Below the pieces are notes generated by a model. It ran no database searches and was not told the DNA's origin. It saw nothing but the letters and a program-made list of their open reading frames with translations. 64,000 nt of DNA from Crassaminicella indica (GTDB lineage: Bacteria > Bacillota > Clostridia > Peptostreptococcales > Thermotaleaceae): the NCBI RefSeq assembly GCF_019203185.1, contig NZ_CP078093.1, positions 1,240,001 through 1,304,000 on the forward strand. Reading direction: 5' to 3'. This document shows, piece by piece, positions 8,941 through 18,796 of the stretch. The translations under genes were made by a program, and so were the position numbers. Each line of letters opens with the position of its first letter. Positions within the stretch are counted from its first letter, which is position 1.

Positions 8941-11900
8941 ATGATTTTGCAGGAAAATATATTGATCCAGGGGATTAGGCATTTAAAAGAATATGAGGAG
9001 TTAAAGAATAGTTTCAATAAAGGCTTAAGTCCTACTATGGTGCATGGACTTATGGATTCTCAAATTCCTCATATTGTATTTGCTATGCATGAGGCTTTTC
9101 ACAAACAATGTTTGATTATTACTTATAGTGAATATCAAGCAAAAAGAATTTATGAAGATTTAAGGTTTTTTATAAAAAATAAAGCTTATCAGTATCCTGC
9201 TAAGGAATTGGTATTTTATCATTATGATGCGCATAGCCATCAAAGACTTGAAGTAAGATTAAATACGATGATTAAACTTGTTGAAAAACAAGAATGTATT
9301 GTTGTAGCATCTATTGAAAGCTTGCTTCATAAATTAATGCCAAAGGATGATTTTGAGAAAAACTTTTTAAGTATAAGGTATGGTGAGACTATTGATCTAG
9401 AAAAAATAATAGCTGATTTTATTTTATTAGGATATGAAAGAGTAGATATGGTTGAAGCTAAGGGTCAGTTTAGTGTCAGAGGAGGAATTATAGACTTTTT
9501 CTCTGTTACTTCTGAAAACCCTTATAGAATAGAGCTTTTTGACGATGAAATAGATTCAATTCGGAGCTTTGATATTCATTCGCAGTTATCTTTGGAAAAA
9601 CAAATGGAGGTTTTTATTACACCCGTTAAAGAAGTTTTGTTAGATGATGATAGGAAGAAAGAAGCTATCAAAAAAATAAGGAATGCTTTTAAACAGCATG
9701 AAAAGAAAATAAAAGGAAAAAGCTATAATAGATTGAGTGAAAAGATCAACCGTTTTATTGAAGAGCTTGAGCTACAAAAGCATCCTCAAGGCTTTGAAAA
9801 TTATTTGAATTATTATTATGAAATACAGGAATTATTTATTGACTATTTGGAAAAAGATGCTCTTATTTTCATAGATGATCCCTCTCGTGTAAAGGAAAGA
9901 GCAGAGCATGCATACAAAGAAATTGAAGAAAGCTTTAAAGGTTTATTAGAAAAGGGGGAAGTTCTCCCAGAGCAAATAAAGCTGATTGCAAGCTATGAAG
10001 ATTTTTTATATGCCATAAAGAAAAAGCATATTTTTGTATTAAACAGTTTACCTAAAAAGGATCCTTATTTTGAACCCAAAAATATAGTAAGCTTTTCTTC
10101 TAGAATGGCACAAGCCTTCCACGGGAAAATGGATATATTTTCAAATGAGATAAAAGCATATAAATATAGAGGTTACAAAATAGTTTTATTATGTGGGACA
10201 GAAAAAAGAGGAAAAAGATTAGAAGAAAGCTTAAAAGAAAAAGGGATTGAAGCTATTTTTATAAATGATATAAATCATCCTATTCAATCTGGTCAGACTT
10301 TTATTCTTCAAGGAAATATTAATAAGGGCTTTGAGTATATTTCTAGTAAATTTTTGGTCATTACAGAAGATGAAATTTTTGGCACAGTAAAAAGGAAGAA
10401 AATATCGAAAAAGAGAAAAGATGCTAGACCTATTAAATCCTTTATAGACCTTAATATAGGAGATTATGTTGTTCATGAAAATCATGGAGTTGGAAAATAT
10501 ATAGGAGTAGAGCAATTAAAGGTAGAGGGAGCTAAAAAGGATTATTTGAAGGTGAAATATTCAGGAGAGGATATATTATATGTTCCTATTGAGCAGATGG
10601 ATATGGTACAAAAATATATCGGAGCTGATGGAGCAAGACCTAGGCTAAATAAGTTAGGGACAACAGAATGGAAAAAGACGAAGGCAAAGGCTAAAGGGGC
10701 TATTGTAGATATGGCAAAGGATTTATTAAAGCTAAGTGCCATTCGAAAGGAAAGTAAAGGGTATGCTTTTTCACCAGATACCCCTTGGCAACGTCAGTTT
10801 GAGGATAGTTTTCCTTATGAAGAAACTCCTGATCAAATTAAATGCATAAAAGAATTAAAGGCAGATATGGAAAAACCTATCCCAATGGATAGATTGCTTT
10901 GTGGAGATGTTGGATATGGTAAGACAGAGGTGGCTATAAGAGGAGCTTTTAAATGTGTTATGGATGGAAAGCAAGTAGCTTTTTTAGTACCTACAACAAT
11001 TCTTGCACAGCAGCACTACAACACATTGATCAACAGATTTAGTCAGTTTCCTATTACTATAGAAATGCTAAGTAGATTTAAAACAGAAAAAGAACAAGCC
11101 CAAATCATAAAGAAAGTAAAGGTAGGAGCTGTAGATATTCTTATAGGAACCCACAGGCTGATATCTAAAGATGTAGTTTTTAAGGATTTAGGACTTTTGA
11201 TTATTGATGAAGAGCAAAGATTTGGTGTGCAGCATAAGGAAGCATTAAAGCGTATTCGAAAAAATGTAGATGTACTTACTCTAACGGCAACACCTATTCC
11301 GAGAACACTTCATATGTCACTCATTGGACTTAGAGATATGAGCATTATAGAAGATCCTCCTGAAGAAAGATATCCAGTACAGACTTATGTGATAGAGTAT
11401 AATGAAGAGATGATAAGAGATGCTATATTAAGGGAGATGGGAAGAGGAGGTCAAGTTTATTTTGTTTTTAATCGTGTAAGAGGAATTCAGCAGATGGCTA
11501 CGAAAATAAGGGAGCTTATTCCTGATGCAAGTGTTGCTGTTGGACATGGACAAATGAGTGAAAGACAGCTAGAAAATATTATGCTTGATTTTATGAATGG
11601 AGAATACGATATATTAGTTTGTACAACTATCATTGAAACAGGACTTGATATACCTAATGTCAATACAATTATTATATATGATGCAGATAAAATGGGACTT
11701 GCACAGCTTTACCAGTTAAGAGGAAGGGTAGGTAGATCTAATCGTTTAGCTTATGCGTATCTTACTTATCAAAAGGACAAGATTCTTACTGAGGTTGCAG
11801 AAAAAAGATTAAAGGCTATTAAAGAATTTACTGAGTTTGGATCTGGCTTTAAAATAGCTATGAGAGATCTTGAAATAAGAGGTGCAGGAAATCTTTTAGG

Positions 11901-12465
11901 AAGTCAGCAGCACGGCCATATGGCTGCTATTGGATATGACTTATACTGTAAACTATTAGAGGATACTGTAAGAGAGCTTAAGGGAGAAGAAATACAAGAA
12001 GTTCCTGATACAGCTATAGAAATTAATGTAAATGCTTTCATACCTGAAAAATATATAATGAATGAAAGCCATAAATTAGAAATATATAAAAAAATTGCTT
12101 CCATTAAGGATAAGCAGGACGTTTATGATTTAGAAGAAGAAATAGAAGATAGATTTGGAAATATTCCAGAAGCTGTTATGAATTTAATTGCTATTGCATA
12201 TATTAAGGCGATGGCACAAAGAATGGGGATAGTTACTATATCAGAAACAAAGATGCATGCTAAGTTTGTTTTTGATGAAGCTAGTAGAATAAATCCTTTA
12301 ATGATTAGTGAGATGATTGGATTTTATGGAAATCGAATAGATGTAAATGTTGGAAATAATCCACACATAAGATTAAAATACTATTTTTATAATAATAGGT
12401 TAAAAGAAATCAGTGGATTCTTAGAAAAAATTAGTGGTTTTAATAAAAATGAATTTCAGTTATAA
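8941..12465 (+). CDS. mfd: Transcription-repair coupling factor
   Basis: ATP-dependent translocase that removes RNA polymerase stalled at DNA lesions and recruits UvrA. The 1174 residues show a UvrB-like N-terminal region (QFSVRGGIIDFFS near residue 177), the CarD-like RNA polymerase interaction domain (IGDYVVHENHGVGKYIG near residue 505), the helicase P-loop LLCGDVGYGKTEVA near residue 655, DEEQ box IIDEEQRFG, and helicase motif VI with QLRGRVGRSNR. A C-terminal TRCF domain follows. GAAGGGTG precedes the ATG. It is in the usual place after pth and before a foldase gene. Confidence 0.98.
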   Translation: MILQENILIQGIRHLKEYEELKNSFNKGLSPTMVHGLMDSQIPHIVFAMHEAFHKQCLIITYSEYQAKRIYEDLRFFIKNKAYQYPAKELVFYHYDAHSHQRLEVRLNTMIKLVEKQECIVVASIESLLHKLMPKDDFEKNFLSIRYGETIDLEKIIADFILLGYERVDMVEAKGQFSVRGGIIDFFSVTSENPYRIELFDDEIDSIRSFDIHSQLSLEKQMEVFITPVKEVLLDDDRKKEAIKKIRNAFKQHEKKIKGKSYNRLSEKINRFIEELELQKHPQGFENYLNYYYEIQELFIDYLEKDALIFIDDPSRVKERAEHAYKEIEESFKGLLEKGEVLPEQIKLIASYEDFLYAIKKKHIFVLNSLPKKDPYFEPKNIVSFSSRMAQAFHGKMDIFSNEIKAYKYRGYKIVLLCGTEKRGKRLEESLKEKGIEAIFINDINHPIQSGQTFILQGNINKGFEYISSKFLVITEDEIFGTVKRKKISKKRKDARPIKSFIDLNIGDYVVHENHGVGKYIGVEQLKVEGAKKDYLKVKYSGEDILYVPIEQMDMVQKYIGADGARPRLNKLGTTEWKKTKAKAKGAIVDMAKDLLKLSAIRKESKGYAFSPDTPWQRQFEDSFPYEETPDQIKCIKELKADMEKPIPMDRLLCGDVGYGKTEVAIRGAFKCVMDGKQVAFLVPTTILAQQHYNTLINRFSQFPITIEMLSRFKTEKEQAQIIKKVKVGAVDILIGTHRLISKDVVFKDLGLLIIDEEQRFGVQHKEALKRIRKNVDVLTLTATPIPRTLHMSLIGLRDMSIIEDPPEERYPVQTYVIEYNEEMIRDAILREMGRGGQVYFVFNRVRGIQQMATKIRELIPDASVAVGHGQMSERQLENIMLDFMNGEYDILVCTTIIETGLDIPNVNTIIIYDADKMGLAQLYQLRGRVGRSNRLAYAYLTYQKDKILTEVAEKRLKAIKEFTEFGSGFKIAMRDLEIRGAGNLLGSQQHGHMAAIGYDLYCKLLEDTVRELKGEEIQEVPDTAIEINVNAFIPEKYIMNESHKLEIYKKIASIKDKQDVYDLEEEIEDRFGNIPEAVMNLIAIAYIKAMAQRMGIVTISETKMHAKFVFDEASRINPLMISEMIGFYGNRIDVNVGNNPHIRLKYYFYNNRLKEISGFLEKISGFNKNEFQL

Positions 12466-12507
12466 TAGATTTTAGGGAAAATATGTATATGATAGGGAGA
12501 GGATCTT

Positions 12508-13476
12508 GTGAAATCCATGAAGACAAAAGCAAAAACTATTTTTGTAATGCTACTAGTTTTTACTCTTGTTTTTGCAGCAGGGTGTGCAAAAAAAGCAGTA
12601 AATGAAAAAGATATTGTAGCAAAGGTAGGCGATAAGGTAATTAGTAAGGATGCATATAATAAAGTATTATTCATGCACAAAAAAATTATTGAAAGCAAGC
12701 GTGGGGATCAGATTTGGACTGAAGATGTAAATGGTAAGACTTATCTTCAGGCAGTACAAGAAGAGGTTTTAGATAAGATGATTATGGAAGAGGCAATTAT
12801 TCAGTATATGGAAAAGGAAGAAGAAAAGGTTGATGATAAAGAAGTAGACGAACAATATAAAGCTCTTATGCAGGGTATGAAGGGGCAAGAAGGAGCAGAA
12901 AACTTTTTTAAAGAATTAAAAGAAGAGGGAATAGATGAAAGCTTTTGGAAAAGTCAAATAAAAAGAGACCTTTATGTAGGCAAGTTTCAAGAAAAAACTG
13001 TCAAAGCTTTAGCTTTGACGGATGAGAAATTAAAAAAATACTATGATGAACATAAAGAAGAGTATAAGGATATACAAGTAAGAGCAAGTCATATATTAGT
13101 AGATCAAGAAGAAAAAGCAAAGGAGCTATTAAAGAGAGTAAAGAACGGAGAAGATTTTGCTAAGCTTGCAAAAGAAAATTCTAAATGTTCATCTAGTAAG
13201 AAAGGTGGAGATTTGGGGTATTTTGGAAGGGGAAAAATGCTACCAGAGTTTGAGAAAGCAGCTTTTTCTTTAAAAGTAGGAGAAATAAGTGATATTGTAA
13301 AGACGGAATATGGTTATCATATTATTAAAGTAACTGATAGAAAAGAAGAAATGATAAAGTTTGAAGATATAAAAGAATACATTAGAGGAGTTATGGTTCA
13401 GTCTGCTATAAAGAATAAAATGGATCAAGTAAAAGCTTCCTTTAAAATTGAAAAGTTTTTAGAAAATATTCAATAA
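12508..13476 (+). CDS. PrsA/SurA-type peptidyl-prolyl isomerase lipoprotein
   Basis: Predicted membrane-anchored extracytoplasmic foldase. The first ~27 residues form a lipoprotein signal peptide ending in the lipobox VFAAGC. A SurA-N-like region (about 40-170) is followed by a parvulin domain (about 188-280; [33 protein letters not shown]). Length 322 is normal. The start is GTG 12508 with GGGAGAGG upstream. It follows mfd by 42 bp and probably shares its transcript. Whether it is the main PrsA of this organism cannot be told here. Confidence 0.93.
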   Translation: MKSMKTKAKTIFVMLLVFTLVFAAGCAKKAVNEKDIVAKVGDKVISKDAYNKVLFMHKKIIESKRGDQIWTEDVNGKTYLQAVQEEVLDKMIMEEAIIQYMEKEEEKVDDKEVDEQYKALMQGMKGQEGAENFFKELKEEGIDESFWKSQIKRDLYVGKFQEKTVKALALTDEKLKKYYDEHKEEYKDIQVRASHILVDQEEKAKELLKRVKNGEDFAKLAKENSKCSSSKKGGDLGYFGRGKMLPEFEKAAFSLKVGEISDIVKTEYGYHIIKVTDRKEEMIKFEDIKEYIRGVMVQSAIKNKMDQVKASFKIEKFLENIQ

Positions 13477-13505
13477 ATCTGTGCTTAGCACAGATTATTT
13501 TTTTA
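13476..13505 (+). terminator. Terminator after the foldase gene
   Basis: AATCTGTGC and GCACAGATT are perfect 9-bp arms around TTA, followed by ATTTTTTTT. It begins at the stop codon. Confidence 0.88.
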
Positions 13506-13567
13506 GTAAATGATAACAATAGATGAGTATTATTCTATATGCTGAAAATATTAAATATTTAGTTATA

Positions 13568-13670
13568 TATAGGGATCCAACTTAAAAATGAAATATAAAG
13601 AATAGTTCATTCCAGATAACTTTTGAAAAAACAAAACTTCATTTTTTTGTGTTGATGTTGTTTACCTATA
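13568..13670. repeat. Internally deleted copy of the foldback repeat (103 bp)
   Basis: Left end TATAGGGATCCAACTT, a left arm nearly identical to the full copies up to CAAAACTTCATT, then directly the right end GTTGATGTTG and TTTACCTATA. The central loop and most of the right arm are missing. It fills part of the 394-bp spacer upstream of spoVT. Confidence 0.82.
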
Positions 13671-13785
13671 TTGAAAAAACATGAAAATTATAATATAATG
13701 GCAAAAAACGAATAAAGTCGAAAAATGTCGAGAAGAAAAAATGTAATATTTTTATAAAGGGTTGTTTAGAAAATTTTCCAAACAT

Positions 13786-13815
13786 GCATAAAAGAAGTAT
13801 ATTAGTAAAATAATA
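13786..13815 (+). promoter_or_regulatory. Possible sigma-G promoter of spoVT
   Basis: GCATA (13786-13790), an 18-bp spacer and AATAATA (13809-13815) fit the forespore sigma-G pattern (GMATR-N18-CATNMTA) with one mismatch. spoVT is sigma-G dependent in Bacillus. The sequence is AT-rich, so chance matches are possible. Confidence 0.35.
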
Positions 13816-13870
13816 AATTTACAATAATGATGCAAGATTGATCACACAAAGATACTAGGAGGGAAAATAA

Positions 13871-14422
13871 GTGAAAGCTACAGGAATAGTTAGAAGAATT
13901 GATGATTTAGGTAGAGTTGTAATACCAAAAGAAATAAGACGTACCTTAAGAATTAGAGAAGGAGATCCACTAGAAATATTTACAGATAGAGATGGAGAAG
14001 TAATCCTTAAAAAATATTCTCCAATCGGAGAGTTAACTGAATTTGCAACTGAATATGTTGAGTCTTTAAATGATGCTTTAGGACAAGTTGCTATTATTGC
14101 TGATAGAGATAATATCATTGCCGTAGCAGGAGCTTCTAAAAAGGAATTTTTAGAAAAAAGGGTAAGCAGATCCTTTGAAAAGGCAATGGAAGGCAAAAAA
14201 GCATTAATTATTACAGAAAAAGAAAAAGTCTGCCCATTAACTGCTGATGGATCAGATGAAGAGAAATATATATCCCAAGTTATTGTCCCAATTGTTTCTC
14301 AAGGAGATTCTATTGGAGCTGTTGCTCTTTTATCAAAAGAGGAGGATAAGCCATTAGGAGAGTTAGAATTAAAGGTAGCAGAAACAGCTGCGAGCTTTTT
14401 AGGAAAACAAATGGAGCAATAA
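13871..14422 (+). CDS. spoVT: Stage V sporulation protein T
   Basis: Forespore transcription regulator that tunes sigma-G genes. The N-terminal swapped-hairpin AbrB domain is clear (KATGIVRRIDDLGRVVIPKE, residues 2-21, then IRRTLRIREGDPLEIF), followed by a GAF-like C-terminal domain (about 55-183, with VCPLTADGSDEEKYISQV). Length 183 is near the Bacillus length (178). The GTG start at 13871 has AGGAGGG at good spacing. It sits after the mfd/foldase block as in Bacillus, and its own terminator follows. Confidence 0.96.
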   Translation: MKATGIVRRIDDLGRVVIPKEIRRTLRIREGDPLEIFTDRDGEVILKKYSPIGELTEFATEYVESLNDALGQVAIIADRDNIIAVAGASKKEFLEKRVSRSFEKAMEGKKALIITEKEKVCPLTADGSDEEKYISQVIVPIVSQGDSIGAVALLSKEEDKPLGELELKVAETAASFLGKQMEQ

Positions 14423-14449
14423 ATTTGAGGAATAATACATAAAATATTT

Positions 14450-14476
14450 GTAGTAGCCTATGGCTACTACTTTTAT
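14450..14476 (+). terminator. Terminator after spoVT
   Basis: GTAGTAGCC and GGCTACTAC form a perfect 9-bp stem with TAT loop, followed by TTTT. Confidence 0.85.
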
Positions 14477-14563
14477 GTTTTTGGAATAAAATAATACAAA
14501 TACAGCTTTTTTTGATATAATAGATTTGTTTCACTATGATCATTGAATATTGGAGGAGGATTC

Positions 14564-16180
14564 ATGAGCGGTAAATCATTTTTAAAGGGTGCTGCTATAC
14601 TTGGAATAGCAGGAATTATTGTAAAAATAATGGGAGCTTTTTTTAGAATTCCCCTTGCAAATATGATCACTAGCGAGGGAATGGGATATTATCAAACATC
14701 ATATCCTATATATGTTGCTCTTTTAACTATATCAACAGCTGGAATTCCAACAGCTATATCAAAGCTTGTTGCAGAGAAAAATGCAATAGGAGATCGATAT
14801 GGTGCTCATAGGATATTTAAGGTTTCATTTATATTGCTATTTGCACTAGGGCTTATTACATCTTCTATTTTATTTTTTGGGGCAGGAAGTATTGTTAAGT
14901 TTATGAAGAATGAAGGAGCTCGTTATTCTATGATGGCTATTGCTCCAGCATTATTATTTGTACCTATTATGGCTGCTTTTCGTGGATATTTTCAAGGACT
15001 TCAAGATATGGTACCAACAGCTATTTCTCAGATTATTGAACAATTTGGAAGAACTGTTGTAGGATTTTTACTTGCATATTTTCTTTTAAATAAGTTTAAT
15101 AAGGGATTAGAGCTTGCAGCAGCAGGAGCATCCTTTGGAGCAGCAGCAGGAGCTATTACAGGAGCTTTGATGATTATTTTTATTTATTTTAAAAGAAGAG
15201 ATAAAATTTTACATAAAATTAAAGGAGGCGCTCGTTTAAAGCAAGAGCCTGCTGGTAAAATTCTTTCTCAAATACTTGCGATTGCTATTCCTATTACTAT
15301 TGGAGCTTCTATCCTACCAATAATGAATACGATTGATGCAACTATTGTGATGAGAAGACTTCAAGCTATAGGGTATTCGCCTGATATGGCAAATGATTTG
15401 TATGGACAGTTAACTGGTATGGCAGCACCTCTTGTGAATTTGCCTCAAATTATTACAGTAAGCTTAGCAGTAAGCTTGGTACCTGCTATTTCTGAAGCTA
15501 AGCAAAGAAGAAATATGACTCTTGTAAGAAATAATATTCAAATGGGTACGAGGGTGGCACTACTTATTGGACTTCCAGCAGCTATTGGGCTAGTAACATT
15601 ATCAAAGCCTATTATGCTGCTACTTTATCCATTAATACCAGAAAGTGCTGCTAGCGCTGCAGAGTCATTGTCAATTCTTGGATTCGGGGTAATTTTTTTA
15701 ACATTGGTTCAAACCTTTACAGGAATACTACAAGGGTTAGGAAGACCTACTGTTCCTGTAATAAATTTGTTTATAGGATCGATTTTCAAAGTATTAGCTA
15801 CTTATTTTTTAACAGCAATACCTTCATTAAATGTAAAGGGAGCTGCTATTGGTACAGTTATGGCTTATATGGTTGCGGCTATTTTAAACTTTTTTGCAGT
15901 AAAAAGGCTTACAAGAACAAAGTTCAGCTTGGCTAATTTTGTGATAAAGCCGATTATTGCTGTTGCTGCTATGAGTGTATCTGTTTTATTTGTATATAGA
16001 TGGTTTGTAGATGTATTTGGGAATAAGCTAACAACATTAGCTGCAATAGGTATTGGTGCTGTTATTTATGGCTTGATGCTTCTTACAACAGGAGGGATTA
16101 CAAAGAAAGATTTTGAAATGCTTCCTGGAGGAAGAAAGATCAGCAAAATACTGAGTATGATAGGACTTTTAAGGAAATAA
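14564..16180 (+). CDS. SpoVB/YabM-family polysaccharide flippase
   Basis: Polytopic membrane protein of the MOP (MATE-like) exporter superfamily, with about 14 hydrophobic segments across 538 residues. It opens with SFLKGAAILGIAGIIVKIMG and contains FFRIPLANMITSEGMGYYQ, the hallmark N-terminus of SpoVB/YtgP flippases. ATG 14564 is preferred over TTG 14543 because GGAGGAGG lies just before it. Its position between spoVT and yabN matches Bacillus yabM. The family moves lipid-linked glycans; the substrate here, and whether it acts in spore cortex synthesis, is inferred only. Confidence 0.88.
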   Translation: MSGKSFLKGAAILGIAGIIVKIMGAFFRIPLANMITSEGMGYYQTSYPIYVALLTISTAGIPTAISKLVAEKNAIGDRYGAHRIFKVSFILLFALGLITSSILFFGAGSIVKFMKNEGARYSMMAIAPALLFVPIMAAFRGYFQGLQDMVPTAISQIIEQFGRTVVGFLLAYFLLNKFNKGLELAAAGASFGAAAGAITGALMIIFIYFKRRDKILHKIKGGARLKQEPAGKILSQILAIAIPITIGASILPIMNTIDATIVMRRLQAIGYSPDMANDLYGQLTGMAAPLVNLPQIITVSLAVSLVPAISEAKQRRNMTLVRNNIQMGTRVALLIGLPAAIGLVTLSKPIMLLLYPLIPESAASAAESLSILGFGVIFLTLVQTFTGILQGLGRPTVPVINLFIGSIFKVLATYFLTAIPSLNVKGAAIGTVMAYMVAAILNFFAVKRLTRTKFSLANFVIKPIIAVAAMSVSVLFVYRWFVDVFGNKLTTLAAIGIGAVIYGLMLLTTGGITKKDFEMLPGGRKISKILSMIGLLRK

Positions 16181-16211
16181 TAGTTTATAAAGATAGATTG
16201 AGGGTGAAGGG

Positions 16212-17699
16212 ATGAAAAAACTTACGATTATAGGGTTAGGACCAGGGAGCAAAGAGTATTTAACCATTGGTGCTATGGAAAAAATGAAAAGTAGCAGTAT
16301 GATCTATCTAAGAACTTCTATGCATCCTGTAGTAGATTATTTAAAGCTTCAGGGAATTGTTTATGAAAGCTTTGATGATGTTTATGAGAGTCAAAAAAGC
16401 TTTGATGATGTTTATGAAACTATCGTAGGAAGAATAATAGATTTATTAAAGGAAAAGGATGTAGTTTATGGTGTTCCCGGTAGTCCTTTTGTAGCAGAGG
16501 TTACTGTACAATTACTGCTTGAAAGAGCAGAAAAATTAGGCTTTACTATAGAATTTATTCCTTCTGTTAGCTTTGTTGAAGCGATATTACATGCTTTAAG
16601 AAAAGATCCTATTAAGGGATTAAAGATAATAGATGGATTAGCACTTGAGCATCAGTCTCCTGATGTTCAAACAGATGTAATCGTGACTCAGGTATATAAT
16701 AAATTTGTCGCATCTGAGATAAAATTAAAATTGATGGAATACTATAAAGATGAACATCCTATTGTAGTTATAAGAGCAGCAGGAATACCAGATGAAGAAA
16801 AGATAGAAAATATAATGCTATATGAATTAGATCGTATAGAATGGTTAGACTATTTGACAAGTATATATATTCCTAAGATTGGTGATAATACATTAAAAGT
16901 ATATACGATGAAGGATCTCTTAAAAATAATGAAAAAATTAAGGGGAAAAGATGGATGTCCGTGGGATAAAGAACAAACCCATGCTAGCTTAAAGCCTTAT
17001 GTGATAGAAGAAGCATATGAAGTTTTAGAGGCTTTAGATAAGCAGGATATGGTTCTTTTGCAAGAGGAATTAGGAGATTTGCTACTTCAAGTTGTTTTTC
17101 ATTCACAGATCGCTTCTGAGTTTGGAGATTTTGATATTTCAGATGTGATAACAGGAATATGCAGGAAATTGATCGACAGACATCCTCATGTATTTGCAGA
17201 ACTACATGTAGATTCTACATCAGGTGTAATAAAAAATTGGGAGGAGATCAAGAGGAAAGAAAAAAATGAAAAGACGTATACAGAGAGTTTAAAAAGGATT
17301 CCAAAAGCTCTTCCAGCGCTTATGAAAAGCTATAAGGTTCAAGAAAAGGCAGCAAAGGTTGGATTTGACTGGGATGATGTAGGAGATGCTATAAAGAAAG
17401 TAAGAGAAGAGCTAGAGGAGTTACTAGAAGTATATAATACAGATAAATATGATCAAATAACAGAAGAAGTAGGAGATTTAATTTTTGCTGTTGTAAATGT
17501 GGCTAGATTTTTAAAGGTAGATCCAGAAATGGCATTAAATAAAACTATTCAAAAATTTATAGATAGATTTGAATTTATTGAAATGACAGCACAAAATGAT
17601 GGAAGAAAATTGGAAGAAATGTCATTAAATGAGATGGACGAGCTATGGAATCTAGCAAAAATACATAAAAATAAAAAAAAAGATAAAAAATATTACTAA
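16212..17699 (+). CDS. mazG: YabN: tetrapyrrole-methylase-like/MazG NTP pyrophosphohydrolase fusion
   Basis: A fusion with an N-terminal SAM-dependent tetrapyrrole-methylase-like domain (about 1-220; LTIIGLGPGSKEYLTIGA, YGVPGSPFVAE) and a C-terminal MazG domain (about 235-485) with CPWDKEQTHASLKPYVIEEA and the metal-binding EELGDLLLQVVFH repeated as EEVGDLIFAVVN. MazG cleaves nucleoside triphosphates to monophosphates and PPi in nucleotide-pool housekeeping; the role of the methylase half is unclear in the family. At residues about 54-70 the peptide SFDDVYE occurs twice, encoded by an exact 22-bp direct repeat. Position matches Bacillus yabN. Confidence 0.94.
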   Translation: MKKLTIIGLGPGSKEYLTIGAMEKMKSSSMIYLRTSMHPVVDYLKLQGIVYESFDDVYESQKSFDDVYETIVGRIIDLLKEKDVVYGVPGSPFVAEVTVQLLLERAEKLGFTIEFIPSVSFVEAILHALRKDPIKGLKIIDGLALEHQSPDVQTDVIVTQVYNKFVASEIKLKLMEYYKDEHPIVVIRAAGIPDEEKIENIMLYELDRIEWLDYLTSIYIPKIGDNTLKVYTMKDLLKIMKKLRGKDGCPWDKEQTHASLKPYVIEEAYEVLEALDKQDMVLLQEELGDLLLQVVFHSQIASEFGDFDISDVITGICRKLIDRHPHVFAELHVDSTSGVIKNWEEIKRKEKNEKTYTESLKRIPKALPALMKSYKVQEKAAKVGFDWDDVGDAIKKVREELEELLEVYNTDKYDQITEEVGDLIFAVVNVARFLKVDPEMALNKTIQKFIDRFEFIEMTAQNDGRKLEEMSLNEMDELWNLAKIHKNKKKDKKYY

Positions 17700-17769
17700 T
17701 AAAGAAGGATTTTTCAATAAAAGATAGAATATGCTAATACGTATTCTAAATATCAAGGAGGTAATGATT

Positions 17770-18048
17770 GTGAATAAAGCTGAATTAGTTGCTAGTATGG
17801 CAGAAAAATCAGGACTAACAAAAAAGGATGCAGAGGCTGCATTAAATGCATTCATTAAAAGTGTAGAAGAAGCTCTTGTAAATAATGATAAAGTTCAGTT
17901 AGTTGGATTTGGAACTTTTGATGTAAGAGAAAGAAAGGCAAGACAAGGTAGAAATCCAAGAAATCCTGAACAAATTATTGATATTCCCGCTTCAAAAGCA
18001 CCTGTATTTAAAGCAGGTAAAGCATTAAAGGAAATGGTAAATGCTTAA
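17770..18048 (+). CDS. hup: HU-family DNA-binding protein
   Basis: Histone-like nucleoid protein of 92 residues that bends DNA as a dimer. VNKAELVASMAEKSGLTKKD and the DNA-arm region VGFGTFDVRERKARQGRNP are the family signature. The GTG at 17770 is chosen: AAGGAGG (17755-17761) lies 8 bp upstream, while ATG 17764 would be only 2 bp away. It lies between yabN and rqcP, a common clostridial arrangement. Confidence 0.95.
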   Translation: MNKAELVASMAEKSGLTKKDAEAALNAFIKSVEEALVNNDKVQLVGFGTFDVRERKARQGRNPRNPEQIIDIPASKAPVFKAGKALKEMVNA

Positions 18049-18058
18049 TAAAGAAAGA

Positions 18059-18086
18059 AAAAGCAGCTAGTCTGCTTTTTTATTTT
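18059..18086 (+). terminator. Terminator after the HU gene
   Basis: AAAAGCAG and CTGCTTTT arms around CTAGT, followed by TTATTTTT. Confidence 0.82.
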
Positions 18087-18102
18087 TAGGAGAGAAGTGA
18101 CA

Positions 18103-18345
18103 ATGCGTTTAGATAAGTTTTTAAAAAATAGTAGATTAATAAAAAGAAGAACTGTAGCAAAGCAAGCTTGTGATCAGGGGCGTGTGAGTATCAATGAAAA
18201 AGTGGCTAAGGCTTCTAGTGAAGTTGAAGTGGGAGATATTATAACCATTGTATTTGGTACTAGAACAACAAAGGTAGAAGTATTAGCGCTTTCTGATCAT
18301 GCTACAAAGGATGCAGCAAAAGAAATGTATCAAGTGGTAGAATAG
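18103..18345 (+). CDS. rqcP: S4-domain RNA-binding protein RqcP (YabO)
   Basis: Small 80-residue S4 protein. In Bacillus RqcP works with RqcH in adding alanine tails to nascent chains on stalled 50S subunits. It begins MRLDKFLKNSRLIKRRTVAK, essentially the YabO N-terminus, and spans one S4 fold to VGDIITIVFG. ATG 18103 has AGGAGA 9 bp upstream; GTG 18097 is too close. It heads the yabO-yabP-yabQ-divIC run conserved in spore formers. Confidence 0.93.
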   Translation: MRLDKFLKNSRLIKRRTVAKQACDQGRVSINEKVAKASSEVEVGDIITIVFGTRTTKVEVLALSDHATKDAAKEMYQVVE

Positions 18346-18370
18346 TACCCTATAAGGGTGCTATTTTTTA
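18343..18370 (+). terminator. Terminator after rqcP
   Basis: TAG-ACCCT pairs with AGGGT-CTA around ATA, followed by TTTTTTA; it overlaps the stop codon. Confidence 0.75.
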
Positions 18371-18442
18371 TGCTTAAAATAGGAATAAACAAATATATAC
18401 AAGCATATGTTTAAAGTAGGATATTAGAGGAAAAGAGGGATA

Positions 18443-18739
18443 ATGTCAATGGAAGAAAGAAAAGTTTCTAAAAACAGGAGCCAGAATATTATTCTTGAAA
18501 ATAGGGAAAAGCTTAGTGTATCAGGGGTAGAGCATGTGACAAGCTTTGATGAAAATACAATTATTTTAGAGACTGTTAAGGGAATTTTAACAATAAAGGG
18601 AAATGGGTTGGATATCAATAAATTAAATTTAGATGATGGGAATGTTGTGGTGGAAGGAACTGTTGATGCAATGATGTATAGTGATCGTGATAGTATGGGG
18701 AATAAGGGGATAGGTTTTTTAGGAAAAATGTTCAAATAA
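18443..18739 (+). CDS. yabP: Sporulation protein YabP
   Basis: 98-residue mother-cell sporulation protein needed for normal spore formation. It has the family core NIILENREKLSVSGVEHV and ILTIKGNGLDINKLNLDDG. Two ATGs six bases apart (18443, 18449) are possible starts; GAGGGA is closer to ideal spacing for the second. It lies directly before yabQ, its usual partner gene. It has no catalytic motif. Family assignment is firm, molecular role is not known. Confidence 0.92.
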   Translation: MSMEERKVSKNRSQNIILENREKLSVSGVEHVTSFDENTIILETVKGILTIKGNGLDINKLNLDDGNVVVEGTVDAMMYSDRDSMGNKGIGFLGKMFK

Positions 18740-18761
18740 CCGCAGGGCGGTTATTTTTTTG
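18735..18761 (+). terminator. Terminator after yabP
   Basis: AATAACCGC and GCGGTTATT, perfect 9-bp arms with AGG loop, followed by TTTTTT; it overlaps the yabP stop. Confidence 0.85.
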
Positions 18762-18796
18762 TGGATTAGACAAGTATTATGAATTGAGGTGGATAT

